This document shows positions 38,975 through 50,298 of a stretch of 64,000 bases of DNA, in pieces. Origin of the DNA: Amphimedon queenslandica (taxonomy: Eukaryota > Porifera > Demospongiae > Haplosclerida > Niphatidae); contig NW_003546326.1 in the NCBI RefSeq assembly GCF_000090795.2, forward strand, positions 85,406 to 149,405, written 5' to 3'. Position numbers and translations under genes: made by a program. The notes beneath the pieces were generated by a model that worked only from the letters and a program-made list of their open reading frames with translations, was not told where the DNA came from and made no database searches. The stretch's first letter is position 1. Each line of letters begins with the position of its first letter.

Positions 38975-39252
38975 TAATGGAAAAGAAAGATCTAAAAATG
39001 TAACAATAAGTTTACTATTTTTGTTAGCTGGATATTTATTATTTTTGTTGTTGAAATAATAAAACAGTCATTCCAGGAACAATTCAATGATATTCACAGC
39101 CACATCACACCACACTAAAACCACATACTACATTATGATCCTATCATCATAACAGCAGTGCAAGGTTTCTATTAACGTATACTGAAACCGAAAATAGTTT
39201 TAAAATAAAGAACATTATTATGATTCATAAATAATAAACTACAAAAATACTA
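38975..39252. other. Convergent 3' interval between coiled-coil gene and TBCEL
   Basis: These 278 AT-rich bp hold the 3' UTRs of two convergent genes. An AATAAAA hexamer at about 39057 could serve the plus-strand gene. Nothing else was seen. Confidence 0.55.
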
Positions 39253-41078
39253 TCATTGTTTAATGTAAACTTCAATTTTGTCTCCATCCTTCATGCGATA
39301 CGTATACAAAGCCTTTGACTCTATCCTCAGCTCCTCCCCTCCATAAATCTTGGACCCCTCATCATCATTATAATAGACTCTGAGCTTGGACGGAGGTACG
39401 AGAATCCTACGCCCGATCCACCGTCTAAACTGACGTGTCGTCTGCATAATATCAACTTCAATGGCCTCATCTGGTCTCTCAATGCCTTCATAAGTGAAAG
39501 TCATGTTTGCTACTCTTGGTGCTTCTAGAGAAACTTGGACCAGCGGCTGCAAGTGACCATGCTTTTCTAACAAGCGTCTGTAAGCATCAGGAGGATTAGA
39601 GTGATCTTTGTATTCTCTCAGAAACCATCTCTCAGCGTCTTGTCTTTCTTCTCCGGATATTACGCTCTTGTTGAGGTAAGACACAAGGGGCAGGCGGGCA
39701 ATGGCTGCAAAGCGACTCTCTTTCATTGTCATATTTTGATAGAAAGGAAGACGCAGTAGAGAGACGTGCCTTAGACGAGGGTAGGCCCCCAGTCTCTCAA
39801 CTTCATCCCAAGAATCAAGCTGAGAGTCGTTTAGATTTATGGACTCAAGGACCCGAAAGAGAGAAGACCCTGAGCCACTAGAATGTAAGATTTTCTGTAA
39901 TGGATTAGAATTGAGAATGAGGGAGAGGAGATTTGGAAAGAGAGCTCCGATGCACTCAACACTGAACCACTGTGAGAGCTGGTTTTCGACAAAATAAAGC
40001 TTAGAGACTTTATGATGCACCAGTCTACCATCCTCCCTTTCTCCATCTAACGCCTGAAGTATATCAGAATCAGTGTACTGATTGCAGCTGAGATGAAGCT
40101 CAGACAAACTAGAAAAGGAAAAAAAATAATAATCATCATTTATAGCCTCAAATACAAAACTAGTAAGCTATACTACAACAATACTATTAATATTTTTGAC
40201 TCTATCATGTATGCATGCTATTAAATTTTAGTCCCTTGTTCACTTACTTTGGCAGAACTGGTAGAGATGTCACTACAGTCTTAAAGGGAACTCCAGTGCA
40301 GCTAAGCTGAAGACAGACTAATGAGTCGTGTGGACAAGGAAGAGGAAGAGTAGGTGAAGCAGCACCTGATAGAGTCCTGTTGAGGGTGAGATTGAGATTT
40401 TCTAGTAATGGCATTGACGAAATAATAGCAAAGATCTACATAAGAAAGAACGTCGAAAATTAAAAAAAAAACAAGAGCTCTTCAGGTGCAAATAAAGATT
40501 CTCATTAGCAGTGGGTAAACATAAAAGGAGAGGGAGAGACTTACCGCCTCCCAGTCTTTTATCAAGTTATTTATCATGTGAAGCGAGGTTAGCTTCGGAC
40601 ACATTGAGGAGAGCTTTTCAACCGGGCCACTCTCAGATATGCCTTTATCATCAACAGTAATGTTCTTCCTCTCCTCTACTGGAGAAGCACCTAAATATCA
40701 AAGAAGAAATAGTACAACTGTGTTATTTAATGAATAAATTTAAAGTTTCATTATCATAATCAACAATAAACAGCACCTGCAGGAACTGAATACAAATTTA
40801 AGCTACATATGTTCTAAAAATAGATTGTGCAAATTAATTAGCTTGCCATTAAAATTGAAATTATCACTTTAAAATTTCAATTTCTTGCCTGGTTTGCTTT
40901 TAGGCGAGTGCTCCTTAATGACCTGAAACACTGGGAGTACCTCGGGATTGAAGAACTCCTCTGGTCCGCTGCAGTACTTGTCTGTGATGGCATCCACCAA
41001 AGTAACTACTACTGTCCTGGAATCTTTCTCTTCTGCTCCAGTCTCCATGCTACAGGCCGAGCCCTTAGCCACCGCCAT
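39253..41078 (-). CDS. TBCEL: Tubulin cofactor E-like protein (LRR plus ubiquitin-like domain)
   Basis: Four exons (41078-40889, 40690-40545, 40435-40248, 40108-39253) give 459 residues. TBCEL binds and destabilises alpha-tubulin and regulates microtubules. The protein shows leucine-rich repeats (LENLNLTLNR, LSELHLSCNQ, LESINLNDSQLDSWDEVERL), the cofactor-E hallmark segment IARLPLVSYLNKSVISGEER followed by DAERWFLREY, and a C-terminal ubiquitin-like domain ending YRMKDGDKIEVYIKQ. It lacks a CAP-Gly domain, which separates it from TBCE. The first intron (40691-40888) appears to start GCAAGA, a GC-AG intron, because only that donor keeps the phase. A second Met at 41048 (METGAEE) is an alternative start. 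Confidence 0.88.
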
Positions 41079-41255
41079 CTCAACTCTGTAGTCTATTATT
41101 ATGTTTATGAGCTTCTCTTTTATATGAAAAGACTGAAAATTGGACACGTCATAACAAAGGACATCATCAAGTTTACAACTTCATTATTTACGTGGGCGTA
41201 GAATAAGCACGCCCACCAGAAATAGGTGGGGCTAGAGTCTGCTGCCAATTTTAGA
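41079..41255. promoter_or_regulatory. Compact divergent promoter, TBCEL / DHAR
   Basis: A 177-bp interval between opposite start codons. No specific element was identified. Confidence 0.5.
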
Positions 41256-42189
41256 ATGGCCCTAAAGAGAGAATACAAATTTTATGTGAAAGTAAAATTG
41301 ATTTTAAAACTGCTTGCGCTCCATTGATTTCTTTATGAGTAGGCTTCACCTGACGGGCGAGGTCTAGGTGACTGTCCTTTTACACACAGAGCCAATATAG
41401 GCCTCAAAGCTAAAGGTAAAATCCTCATCAATCCTTGTAATCATTATATTATTGCTGTCTAAAAAGGTGTGACGGATGTGAGTCTAGTCTTGATTGATCT
41501 CTCAAACAAGCCAGAATGGTATAAGAAGCTAAATCCAGCTGGATCAGTCCCTGCCCTCCAGTAAGACAGCTGCCAATGTAATAGTTTCACTAGCCATTTC
41601 CTTGTTTGGGTGGAGAATGGACTGTATACATAATGTATCACTATTATGTATCTACCTTTACTTGCTCCTGTTAGATATGATGATGAGATTATTACCGACT
41701 CATACAAGATATTGGAGTATCTGGATGAGACGTATCCAGAGCCTCCACTTAACCCGCCGAATAACAAAGAAGCTGAAGAAGCAACTGGTACGCTAGTCCA
41801 AGAATTCACACCATATAACCTTACCCTCTCTTCTTTCTACAGGTCAAATCTTTGGTGCCTTTTCTGCTTGGATCAAGAACACCGATGACTCAAAAGACTC
41901 CGAGCTAAAGGAAGCATTTGAAGCCGAACTGGAAAAGATTAACAATTACATGGGGCGCCACTCCTGGTCAATGCTTTGCTCTGATAGCTGGTCCTTTGCT
42001 GACTGTGTCCTTGCCCCAAGACTCTATCACATACAGACAGTTGCTGAAGACTTCAAGGGGTACACCCGCTTGAATGAGTACTACAACTTGAAGCAGTACA
42101 TGGATACGGTTTTTTTAAGTGAAGAGTTTGTCTCTACTTGTTATCCCCGGGAATACATATTGAAGGGATGGGCTAAATATCGCAAATAA
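41256..42189 (+). CDS. Dehydroascorbate reductase / CLIC-type glutathione S-transferase
   Basis: Five exons (41256-41291, 41343-41415, 41467-41560, 41675-41787, 41843-42189) encode 220 residues, close to plant DHAR length (about 213). The N-terminal thioredoxin-fold half has the catalytic cysteine in GDCPFTHR (Cys23), LSNKPEWYKKLNPAGSVPAL and TDSYKILEYLDETYPEPPL. The helical half has IFGAFSAWIKN, FADCVLAPRLYHIQ and the ending EYILKGWAKY, which matches the DHAR C-terminal pattern. DHAR uses glutathione to regenerate ascorbate. CLIC proteins share the same fold and cysteine, and no transmembrane-insertion evidence separates them here. DHAR is favoured by the PEPPL and GWAKY segments. The promoter is shared with TBCEL. 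Confidence 0.88.
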
Positions 42190-43671
42190 ACAAAGTCACA
42201 GAAACTATGTGAAATTTATTTCTCTCTATTAATCACGTTGATTTGTTTTTTTAGTAGTATATAGGTCTTTTAACATCTTTTAGCTCATAATTATTATCAT
42301 AACGATAAAGTTTACTTCTTGCTATTATCATTATCGCTATCTATTAATTGTTTTTTTTCTCTCCATGATCATCAAAAATTCATTTTAGCAAAAATCAAAA
42401 TTCAATTATTACAAAATCATTAATAATTATTAAATTTTATTGGTAAAGGAAATTACGATTATAAGAAAAATCTTAATTGCATGACACACACACACACACA
42501 CAAATCACAACGAGACGATCCCTGAACCAGCTTTAAGTCTCGGCATCATTGTGTGTGTGTGAGGTGAGATAGAAAGCAATCAAGTCCTAAGTTTTACAGC
42601 TTAAGTTACAACTCTTCAATAGCACTACTGCGATCCATTAATCATTCCCTGTATGAGTGCCATTATTATTCTTCTTGATACGATATAATCCCCTCCATCC
42701 ATCGTAACCACAATCATCCATTGATCCATTAAACCCCTTCATATCACCATCCATGGATACATACATGTAGTATGTTGTAGTAATACCCCTCCATAAAAAA
42801 TCAGCCACAATCCATTATCGGTATTACATTTATGACATTACAATCTCTTGCCTATAATGCTGCATTTGGTGTAGTAAACAAGGCATAGTGTAGCATTGGC
42901 AAAGTCCATTCATTACAAAAAGTGTAATTCCAATTTCAATAGCAAATCCTGCTGCTCCATATTATTCTTAATCTCCATTACGTTCCTTATATAAGTCAGT
43001 ATGCAGTATTTTTCGTGTGTACGTCTAACTTTCTTGTTTTTTTTCTGGTATAGTCTTTTAATCTTGTCATTTAAAGATAAAAATCTCCCGGCCTTAAATC
43101 AAAAAACCACTGCTGATTGATACTAGTCAATGAGAAATCAATTAGTAGAATCAACTCAAAACTGGTATTGTTCACATGTGCATGTAACAGCCTCTGTGTG
43201 TGTTCTTCAAAGACCCATTTAGTGCTGCGTTAATTCTGTCAGACTTGCTTTGTAATAGTGCATGGGTGTGTATATATTCACCTAGTCACTGCCTCCTCCT
43301 ATAGGCCACACAATAATCACTCAAATTCACTTACTGGAGTTGTACTCAGTCACTTTCAATGTCAATATCAACCAACCAACACGTCTTAGCTTTAGATTCA
43401 AGTTCGATTCTTTAGTGTACGTGTAGCTTTTCCAACTTCTTTTTGTGAATGTGAGCTTTGAAGTGAAGCAACACGAGGATAAGTGTTCTAGGCTGGGTCT
43501 TTGGTGTGATGATTAGTAACAAGTCTGCAGTCGAATGAAGAGAAGAGAGAGAGGGGGGGAGAAAGAGAGAGAGAGAGATAGGGAGGGGGTGACAAAAACA
43601 ATAACCTAGAGAGATGCATAATAGAAATAAAGAGAGGGAGAGAGGTGGTGAATAAAGAGATAATTGAGAGA

Positions 43672-43718
<47 letters not shown>

Positions 43719-43796
43719 CAAGTGACCAGTGATCGGAATGAGTGTCTGTGGGAATGTACAAATGAAATTCATACAAGTACATACACTCACAAAACA

Positions 43797-43827
<31 letters not shown>

Positions 43828-44062
43828 TTATCACAATTATAATATAATATATGATACAGTAAAGACATACAATAGGTACATGTATAAACACAAAAAGGTA
43901 CAGACAATTTATAATGATAATGAAATAAAAATTGAGCAACCAAAAGCCAGTAAAAGAAAGAGAGAGAGAAAGAAAGAAAGAAAAATAGAAGGTGAAGTGT
44001 AGAAGTAGTGTGAGTTCCAAGAGAAAGTAGAGCTAGCTTTTGGAGGCGCAAGAGAAAGACCG
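42190..44062. other. Non-coding 3' interval between DHAR and DDX6
   Basis: About 1.9 kb lies between two convergent genes and contains no exon I can support. It holds a CA run at 42485-42503, an AAT tract at 43680-43720 with a second short one at 43798-43815, and GA-rich stretches at 43535-43590 and 43955-43985. The half next to 44062 is probably the long DDX6 3' UTR. The frame at 43488-44051 is a translation of these simple repeats. Confidence 0.6.
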
Positions 44063-45309
44063 TTAAGTTTTTAACGGCTTCGCTCCCTCTGACTTTGAAG
44101 AGCTAGTCTGGGGAGGAGCCTCGTTGAGTACCTGATACTCAGCCACGTAGAGTCTCTTATCGATTTCCTTTGGGACTGGTTTTATTTCCGTCTTGAGTTG
44201 CTGTTCGGTGGAAAAGAGATTGAATCGGTCGTCATGCGTGATGAGATTAATGGCGAGTCCAAGGTGCCCGAATCTTCCGGAGCGCCCGATGCGATGGAGA
44301 TAGGTTTCGGAGGTCTTTGGGAAGTCGAAATTGATGACAACATTGACTGCTTGAATGTCGATGCCTCTTGTAAGGAGATCTATAGAAGCATGGGAACTGA
44401 TACTTTAGGAATAAGGAAATTGCTTTTTAAAAATAGGCTATTTTTTAAATGCTCATAACTCAAAAATTACTTGTCGGAATCAACTCAAACTTTCTACGTA
44501 GCATAAGAACGTCAATAATCTTTTTGTAAACATATGTGTCAATGTTCTTACCAGTACAGACTAGATTACGACACTCTCCATTCCTGAAGTCATGGAAGAC
44601 CCTGTTCCTGTGATGCTGTGCCATCTTACTATGCATGAAGAAGCAAGAGTAGCCGAGCTGGGTGATCTTCTTGGCCAATAGCTCAACGCGTTGAACTGAA
44701 TTGCAGAATATTATACTCTGATTAATTTGTAACTAAAAGAGAGAGAGGAAGGAAGGGGAAGCTGTTAATGGTCATAAATGACAAGCAAGCAGGGGTCATC
44801 GAATTCCCAGTACAACATTCCCAAATAGACACCAAATTGGATTGTCTCAGTTACACAATGGGCTATTGTTATTGTTATTCATGTGGTGATGTACATGCTA
44901 ACCATGCAGCTTTCAAAACACACACACACACACACTAGCTATCACAAGCTCACAGAAAGATACTTCTATACAGACATAATGTACACTAGTCAGTCCCTTA
45001 CTTTTGAGAAGAGTGTGTTAAGACAATGGACTTTCTGTCTTTCCTCCAAGTATGCGTAATATTGGGTGACACCTTTCAGGGTTAGCTCATCCATCAGGTT
45101 AATCTTGTACGGATTACGCATGTGAGTGTCCTACATGAGGAGAGGCACCATGACCCACCCATTGACACGCCCACCACTGACCATAAAACCTTGAATGGAG
45201 ATAGGGAATGTCGCAGAGAAGAGAAAGACTTGTCGTCCTGAGGGTAGCCTTGATATGATCCTGTCCAGTGTCTTCTGGTAATCCATTGATAACAACTTAT
45301 CAGCCTATG

Positions 45310-45346
<37 letters not shown>

Positions 45347-46403
45347 TAGTCAAGTTTGTAAGCAGCTGCTTCAAAATAATCCTAAATTCCTAGCACTAAT
45401 AATCGCCTAATTGAATAGACCCAACTAATAAATAAACACTTATATGCCCTACATGTACATATACCAGTCCCTATTACCAAAGTAGCTTACCTCATCTAGA
45501 ACGAGTATTTGGCACGCACCCATCTTAGCCACACCCTTTTCAATGAGGTCCAATATTCTCCCGGGGGTTGCGACGATGATGTGAACGGTTTCATCGAGTC
45601 TCATAATATCGTCTCTTAGACTCGTACCTCCTGTTGTCACCATCACACGAGCGTTCATGTGCTTCCCTAGCTCAATGCAGAGCTGTGACGTCTGTAATGC
45701 TAGCTCTCGTGTCGGGACAATTACCAATGCTAGATAAAGAGAAGATAGGATACTTTAGGATATCTTAGGATACTTCAAGATATCTTAGAATACAACATCT
45801 ATTATAAAGTAATATGTCACCAGTCTCATGACACAATAAATTTAACATGATTACTCTGCAATTACTAGTATACTCTAGTAAAACACTGCATATTTCAGTA
45901 TACTACATGCACTTACATTGTATGTGTGTCTTATCGGTGTCGATCTTCTCCAGGAGTGGGATGAGATATGCTCCGGTTTTACCCGTCCCGTTCTTTGCTC
46001 GGGCAAGTATGTCCCTCCCAGCGAGAGCTATGGGTATGCTCTCCTCTTGAATCGGAGAAGGAGCTTCGTAGCCTTTTTCAAAGATACCCATGAGAAGGTC
46101 TCTCTTAAGGCAGTAGTCTTCAAATTCGTTGCCTTTTCTACGAGCGACATCCTAAAATAAGAGGAGAGAGAGATGAATGATAAGCTATATAAAGGACTGG
46201 GCTCACTTCTGTTTGTTTTCTTTTGTCCTTAGGAGGTATGGCTAGTTTGCCTTTCCAGTCTCCACTAAAAGAGAGAAGCGAGAATAAAAATAATTTACAA
46301 TTAGGAAAAGTGAGAATTAGGACTATAGGAGTGAGATATAAAGGACTTACTTTTCAGTAGCAGAATGGGAAGTGGCGCTAGAGATTGCTGCAGGAGCGGC
46401 CAT
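44063..46403 (-). CDS. DDX6: DEAD-box RNA helicase DDX6 (RCK/p54, Me31B, Dhh1)
   Basis: Eight exons give 444 residues: 46403-46351, 46264-46207, 46151-45917, 45729-45491, 45304-45182, 45130-45002, 44732-44552, 44379-44063. DDX6 represses translation and promotes decapping in P-bodies. All helicase motifs are visible: Q motif [10 protein letters not shown], motif I AKNGTGKT, Ia PTRELALQ, Ib ATPGR, motif II DEAD (split by the intron at 45305-45490), III SAT, V TRGIDIQ and [10 protein letters not shown]. The segment [21 protein letters not shown] and the [16 protein letters not shown] linker are specific for the DDX6 subfamily. The N-terminal extension before [13 protein letters not shown] is very short. 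The intron at 44380-44551 holds a fragment of the dispersed ~185-bp repeat. Confidence 0.96.
44445..44525 (-). repeat. Single fragment of the dispersed ~185-bp repeat family in DDX6 intron
   Basis: The fragment reads, reverse-complemented, TTGACGTTCTTATGCTACGTAGAAAGTTTGAG followed by the TGAGTTATGAGCATTTA segment, closest to the XRCC1-intron version of the repeat. Confidence 0.7.
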
Positions 46404-46677
46404 TTTAAAACAGCAGGCGAGTCCTTTTGTACAAAGTTGGGGACACGGTTTAAAAAAAAAGAGTCCGAATGAGGGAAAGGGAGAATAAAGAAGGGATGAG
46501 TGGGGGCTTTACGAGGCGCAAGAATAGACTGCGAGTGCTCCTGTGGAGAGAGAGAGAATAACTGCCTTGTGAATCTGTGTCTTTTGCTGACAATCTCCGA
46601 ATAACTCCGCGTGACTATCAGTATAACTACGGATACTAAAATGTGCCCCGCGCTATGGGGGAATAATCCCGGACCCA
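46404..46677. promoter_or_regulatory. Divergent promoter region, DDX6 / FDXACB1
   Basis: A 274-bp interval between opposite start codons. A 127-codon frame over it on the minus strand has no domain and is treated as chance. Confidence 0.5.
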
Positions 46678-48597
46678 ATGTCATATGTATTGCTAGTTGG
46701 TGAGGGAAACTTTTCGTTCACACTTTCCTACTGCAAGAGGTGGCCATTGCAAAGCAGAGAGAAGGTACTGAGTACTTCCTTTGACAAAAGAGATACTGTA
46801 GAGAGGAGACATGTTGAAGCTGCAGGAACCATCCAAGAGTTACAAGATGAGAATGGAGCCGCCGTCCATTTTTCTATTGATGCTACTAAATTGGACAAAT
46901 ACGATGTCATACTGGAAAGCTCACCTTTTAGCAGGATAATTTTTAATTTTCCACACATCGGGGGAAAATCTAATCTAAAATTAAACAAGGCCCTCGCTCA
47001 AGGGTTCTTGACATCAGCAAGTAAAATCTTAGACCCCCTGGGAGGCGAAATTTGGTTGAGCTTGTGTCAAGGTCAAGGGGGCACTCCTGTTGATGACAGT
47101 GGGCGTGGTTACGAGAACAGTTGGAAAATTGTTGAATTGGCAGCCGAATCTGGTCTCATTTTGACTGAAGTTCGTTCTTTTCTCAATTCTGATTGGCCAG
47201 GATACACATCCACTGGTTACCGTGGTAATGATAAAGGTTTTAACGTAGAAGGTGCTTTGACTCACATATTTACAAAAGAAAAGATAAGCCGAGATGCATG
47301 GACCTCAAATAAAGACGGCATATTTAAAGTTGAACCGTGTCGAGCTTGTTATTGCAATTGTGACCAGCAGACTACTCTTCATCCTGCAGTGTTGATTCAA
47401 GAGCTAAAACCTTATGAATGCTTTGTGTACCCATTATTGGCTCAGGAATGGCATCCACTAAGACGTGTTACTAAGATAATGACTGATAGCCTTACACAAT
47501 ACCTCTCTCTCTCAAATTCATCCATTACAGTCCTTCCTTGTTCATATTGGCCTACTGTGCATAATTCAAGTTGTATTTTGTCCTATTTTAAAGAAGATAA
47601 TAATAAAAGACAAATAATGCTTTTATCTGGTGATGAGTTGCTTCTAGAATCATCACTGAGTGATCATGTTCATCTATTATTAGCAAAATTTGGAGAGAAA
47701 CCTGAAGACTCCATTAAAGGGAGTTTTGCTTCTCACACATTCATTCTCTCTTCAGCTGTATACTCTGCAGGAGAGTCCAGTGATCAATCTGTGATCAATC
47801 AAGATCAATCTGCATCAGCTAGTGCATTATCTCAGAATCAAATCAAATCAAATCCCAATCAGCCGTTAGTGACTCACCAGTTGATGATTCTAACCATCAG
47901 TAGTAGGAAAAACAAGACAATGACAAGTGGATTAAAAAGCATGACAGTTGCTGCTTTATCTACTGCTTTACAGGTTAGTCATTCAGACCTGGAATGGATT
48001 AACTCTGATGCAACTACTGGTGACCAGCAAAGTCTTGTGGTCTTACGAAGAGGCTCTCAAAGTCCTCGAGTTCTTGCGCTCCTTTCTCCTATTTTAAACG
48101 ATCCACTTCTTGCTGGCTCTAATAGTTGTTATCAGTATGCCATTGTATTTCTAGAGGGACTTGTGTCTATAAAGTATGCTATACTTGACTGGAGGATGCT
48201 GTGGTCAAAAGATATCAGGTTTTATAAGCAGTTCTGCTCCTTGGAGCAAATGGAAACACTCGAATTTCATCCCTTTTCATTATTTCCTCCAAAATTCACA
48301 CACGACGTGAGCTTTTGGGTCAAAAGAGAAGTTGAAGGAGGAAATATTGAGGCAGCGAGGGTCAATTCCTCTTTAATGAGTGTGGTAACATCAATTGCTG
48401 GACTAAACTTGTATTCTGTTCATTGCATTGATACTTTTGAAGCTCCAGACGAGTCTCTACATTCTGGTCTGACAAGTTTCTGTTACCGGTTAGTCTACTA
48501 TTCACCTGATGGTGCTCTTGGGAAATCTCGTGCTTCAGGATTGCAGCAGTTGATTAGGGATTCAATTGAGCAAGACTTGAAGTGGAAATTGAGATAA
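46678..48597 (+). CDS. FDXACB1: FDXACB1-like: Rossmann (BMT5/DUF2431-like) plus ferredoxin-fold anticodon-binding domain
   Basis: A single exon encodes 639 residues. The N-terminus has the LLVGEGNFSFTLSY signature of the DUF2431/BMT5-like Rossmann domain (related to rRNA uridine methyltransferases), followed by FNFPHIGGK and DWPGYTSTGYRG. The last 90 residues (HPFSLFPPKFTHDVSFW through LQQLIRDSIEQDLKWKLR) form an FDX-ACB domain like that at the C-terminus of phenylalanyl-tRNA synthetase. The middle contains a segment resembling a PheRS-type fold (LEGLVSIKYAILDWRMLWSKDIRF), as expected for FDXACB1. The molecular function of this family is not settled. The gene lacks introns and converges with PTGR3, the stops being 151 bp apart. 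Confidence 0.88.
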   Translation: MSYVLLVGEGNFSFTLSYCKRWPLQSREKVLSTSFDKRDTVERRHVEAAGTIQELQDENGAAVHFSIDATKLDKYDVILESSPFSRIIFNFPHIGGKSNLKLNKALAQGFLTSASKILDPLGGEIWLSLCQGQGGTPVDDSGRGYENSWKIVELAAESGLILTEVRSFLNSDWPGYTSTGYRGNDKGFNVEGALTHIFTKEKISRDAWTSNKDGIFKVEPCRACYCNCDQQTTLHPAVLIQELKPYECFVYPLLAQEWHPLRRVTKIMTDSLTQYLSLSNSSITVLPCSYWPTVHNSSCILSYFKEDNNKRQIMLLSGDELLLESSLSDHVHLLLAKFGEKPEDSIKGSFASHTFILSSAVYSAGESSDQSVINQDQSASASALSQNQIKSNPNQPLVTHQLMILTISSRKNKTMTSGLKSMTVAALSTALQVSHSDLEWINSDATTGDQQSLVVLRRGSQSPRVLALLSPILNDPLLAGSNSCYQYAIVFLEGLVSIKYAILDWRMLWSKDIRFYKQFCSLEQMETLEFHPFSLFPPKFTHDVSFWVKREVEGGNIEAARVNSSLMSVVTSIAGLNLYSVHCIDTFEAPDESLHSGLTSFCYRLVYYSPDGALGKSRASGLQQLIRDSIEQDLKWKLR

Positions 48598-48748
48598 TAA
48601 TTTGTTTTGCTACAGTTACTATACTTGTGTGTATGGTTGTTGTTTGTTTTTTTCAAAAAAGTATTAGTCATTACAAAAAATTATTAACTTAGAACAAAAT
48701 TAGTATGGATAGAATGAACAGAGAACACATACAAATTACTGAAATTAG

Positions 48749-49868
48749 TTATAATTTGCTGAGTTGATCATCGTGGAGGGTTACTACAATCTTCCCTTTG
48801 CTTTTTTTAGTATAAAGGTAGTCTACAGCATCAGGGATAGACGTAAGGCCTCTAAAAGGACCCCCAGGCAAGTGAGCACCCAAATCGACTCCAACTTTTA
48901 GCTTCCCTTCCGATTCAAGCTTAGCTAACTCTCCAATATGCTTTGGCAACTCTCTCATGTAATGCAATAGGAAAAACCCTCTCAGACTAGCCGATTTACT
49001 TAAGAGTATTTGCTGGATTGGGACGGTAGGTATAGCCTTGTAAGACTCTTTCTGATAATCTGTAATCATTCCTATAACAATCAGGCGACCTCTCACCGCA
49101 AGGTTTCTCACACAAGTATTAAAGATGTCTCCACCCATGCTCTCGTACACCACGTCAAGACCTCGAGGGTACTCATTCTTGAGAACCTGCCCCAGGTCCT
49201 CTTTTGTGTAGTTTATAGGGCGATTGCAACCCAGGGATCTTAGGAATTCTGCTTTCTCGTCTGAAGAGCAAGTACCAATAACATGGCAGCCAGCAAGAGC
49301 TGCTAGTTGGACTGCAAATTGTCCAGTCCCTCCAGCAGCTGCAGTAACCAATACATTTTCCTTTGGCTTCAGATCTCCCAGTTTCTCTAAACTAATAGAG
49401 GCAGTGGTTCCGCTGATTATGAATGCCAGGTGCTCTGGTTTGAGGGAGGGAAGGCGGAGGGCTGTCCTCTCAGGTAAAACAAGATACTCAGAGAATGAGC
49501 CAATGTTGTTAACAGCTACAGGATCTCCTGGCTTGAGAGATGAGCACCTCTCACCTACCCAAACTACCTCACCCAGAGCCTCCATTCCAACAGTAAAGGG
49601 TGGCTTGGATCCATAACGCCCTATAATGATAGAAATTAAATTTAAAGCCTTTTAAATGGAGAAACATACCAGCAGTAACGTTGATATCTGAAGCATTGAT
49701 TCCAACGTATTTGCTTCTTATTATAACTTCATTGGGTTTCAGGCTCTCTTTGGAAACTGTGGCAGTGTTCAAAGTGATGGCCTCGCGGAAGTTCTGAGTC
49801 ATTTTAGTGCAGACTAGCTTCCTAAAGGTCAAGGGAAAGTCTATCAGTCCTTTAGTGTAAGACGCCAT
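48749..49868 (-). CDS. PTGR3: Prostaglandin reductase 3 / ZADH2 (quinone-reductase-type MDR) with peroxisomal SKL end
   Basis: Two exons (49868-49670, 49620-48749) encode 356 residues. This is a medium-chain NADPH-dependent reductase acting on 15-keto-prostaglandin-like enones. Visible are NFREAITL, YVGINASDINVTAGRY, the nucleotide-binding VTAAAGGTGQFAVQLA, CHVIGTCSSDEKAEFLRSLG, GLDVVYESMGG and GRLIVIGMITDY. No structural-zinc cysteine cluster is present, as usual for this subgroup. The protein ends SKL, a consensus peroxisomal targeting signal that the vertebrate protein also has. The start at 49868 (MASYTKGLIDFP) matches the family start region. It lies 430 bp upstream of the CBL stop on the same strand. 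Confidence 0.95.
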
Positions 49869-50298
49869 TGTTTTATTAATAACTGTTATATAATAATGGG
49901 CGTAGCTAAATGAAAATTTTACTAAATTTTTAGTAATAGCCCTGCAAAATTTTGATTCATAAAATACAAAAAGAATAAAGTGTTGACTGCTTTTATCATA
50001 TTGCACTAAATGAGAGAAGAAACATACAAAGAGGAGGAGACAGAGAGTGAGATTTGACGACATTAATTTAAAATAAAATCCTCACTAAAAGGAAGAAAAT
50101 TCAAGTAGACAAACGATTATAAATGGCTAAGTGACAATCTGAGAGAGAGAGGGAGAAAGCATGAGAGAGAGGGAGAAAAATAAAATAAACACACACGGCA
50201 TTATACAAAATACAGACAAAGAGAGACAATCATTGAAGGGAAAGAAAGAGGTTTTACTGTACACGCATAACAAAAGCATGTACGGCGAATGTAATGAC

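Noticed and set aside
43488-44051. 187-codon minus-strand frame with many Ile/Leu/Ser runs
   Set aside because: It is the translation of AAT, GA and CA simple repeats in the DDX6 3' region. The hydrophobic runs are artefacts.
46301-46684. 127-codon minus-strand frame over the DDX6/FDXACB1 promoter
   Set aside because: It spans the DDX6 first exon in another frame and the non-coding interval. Low complexity with no similarity recognised.
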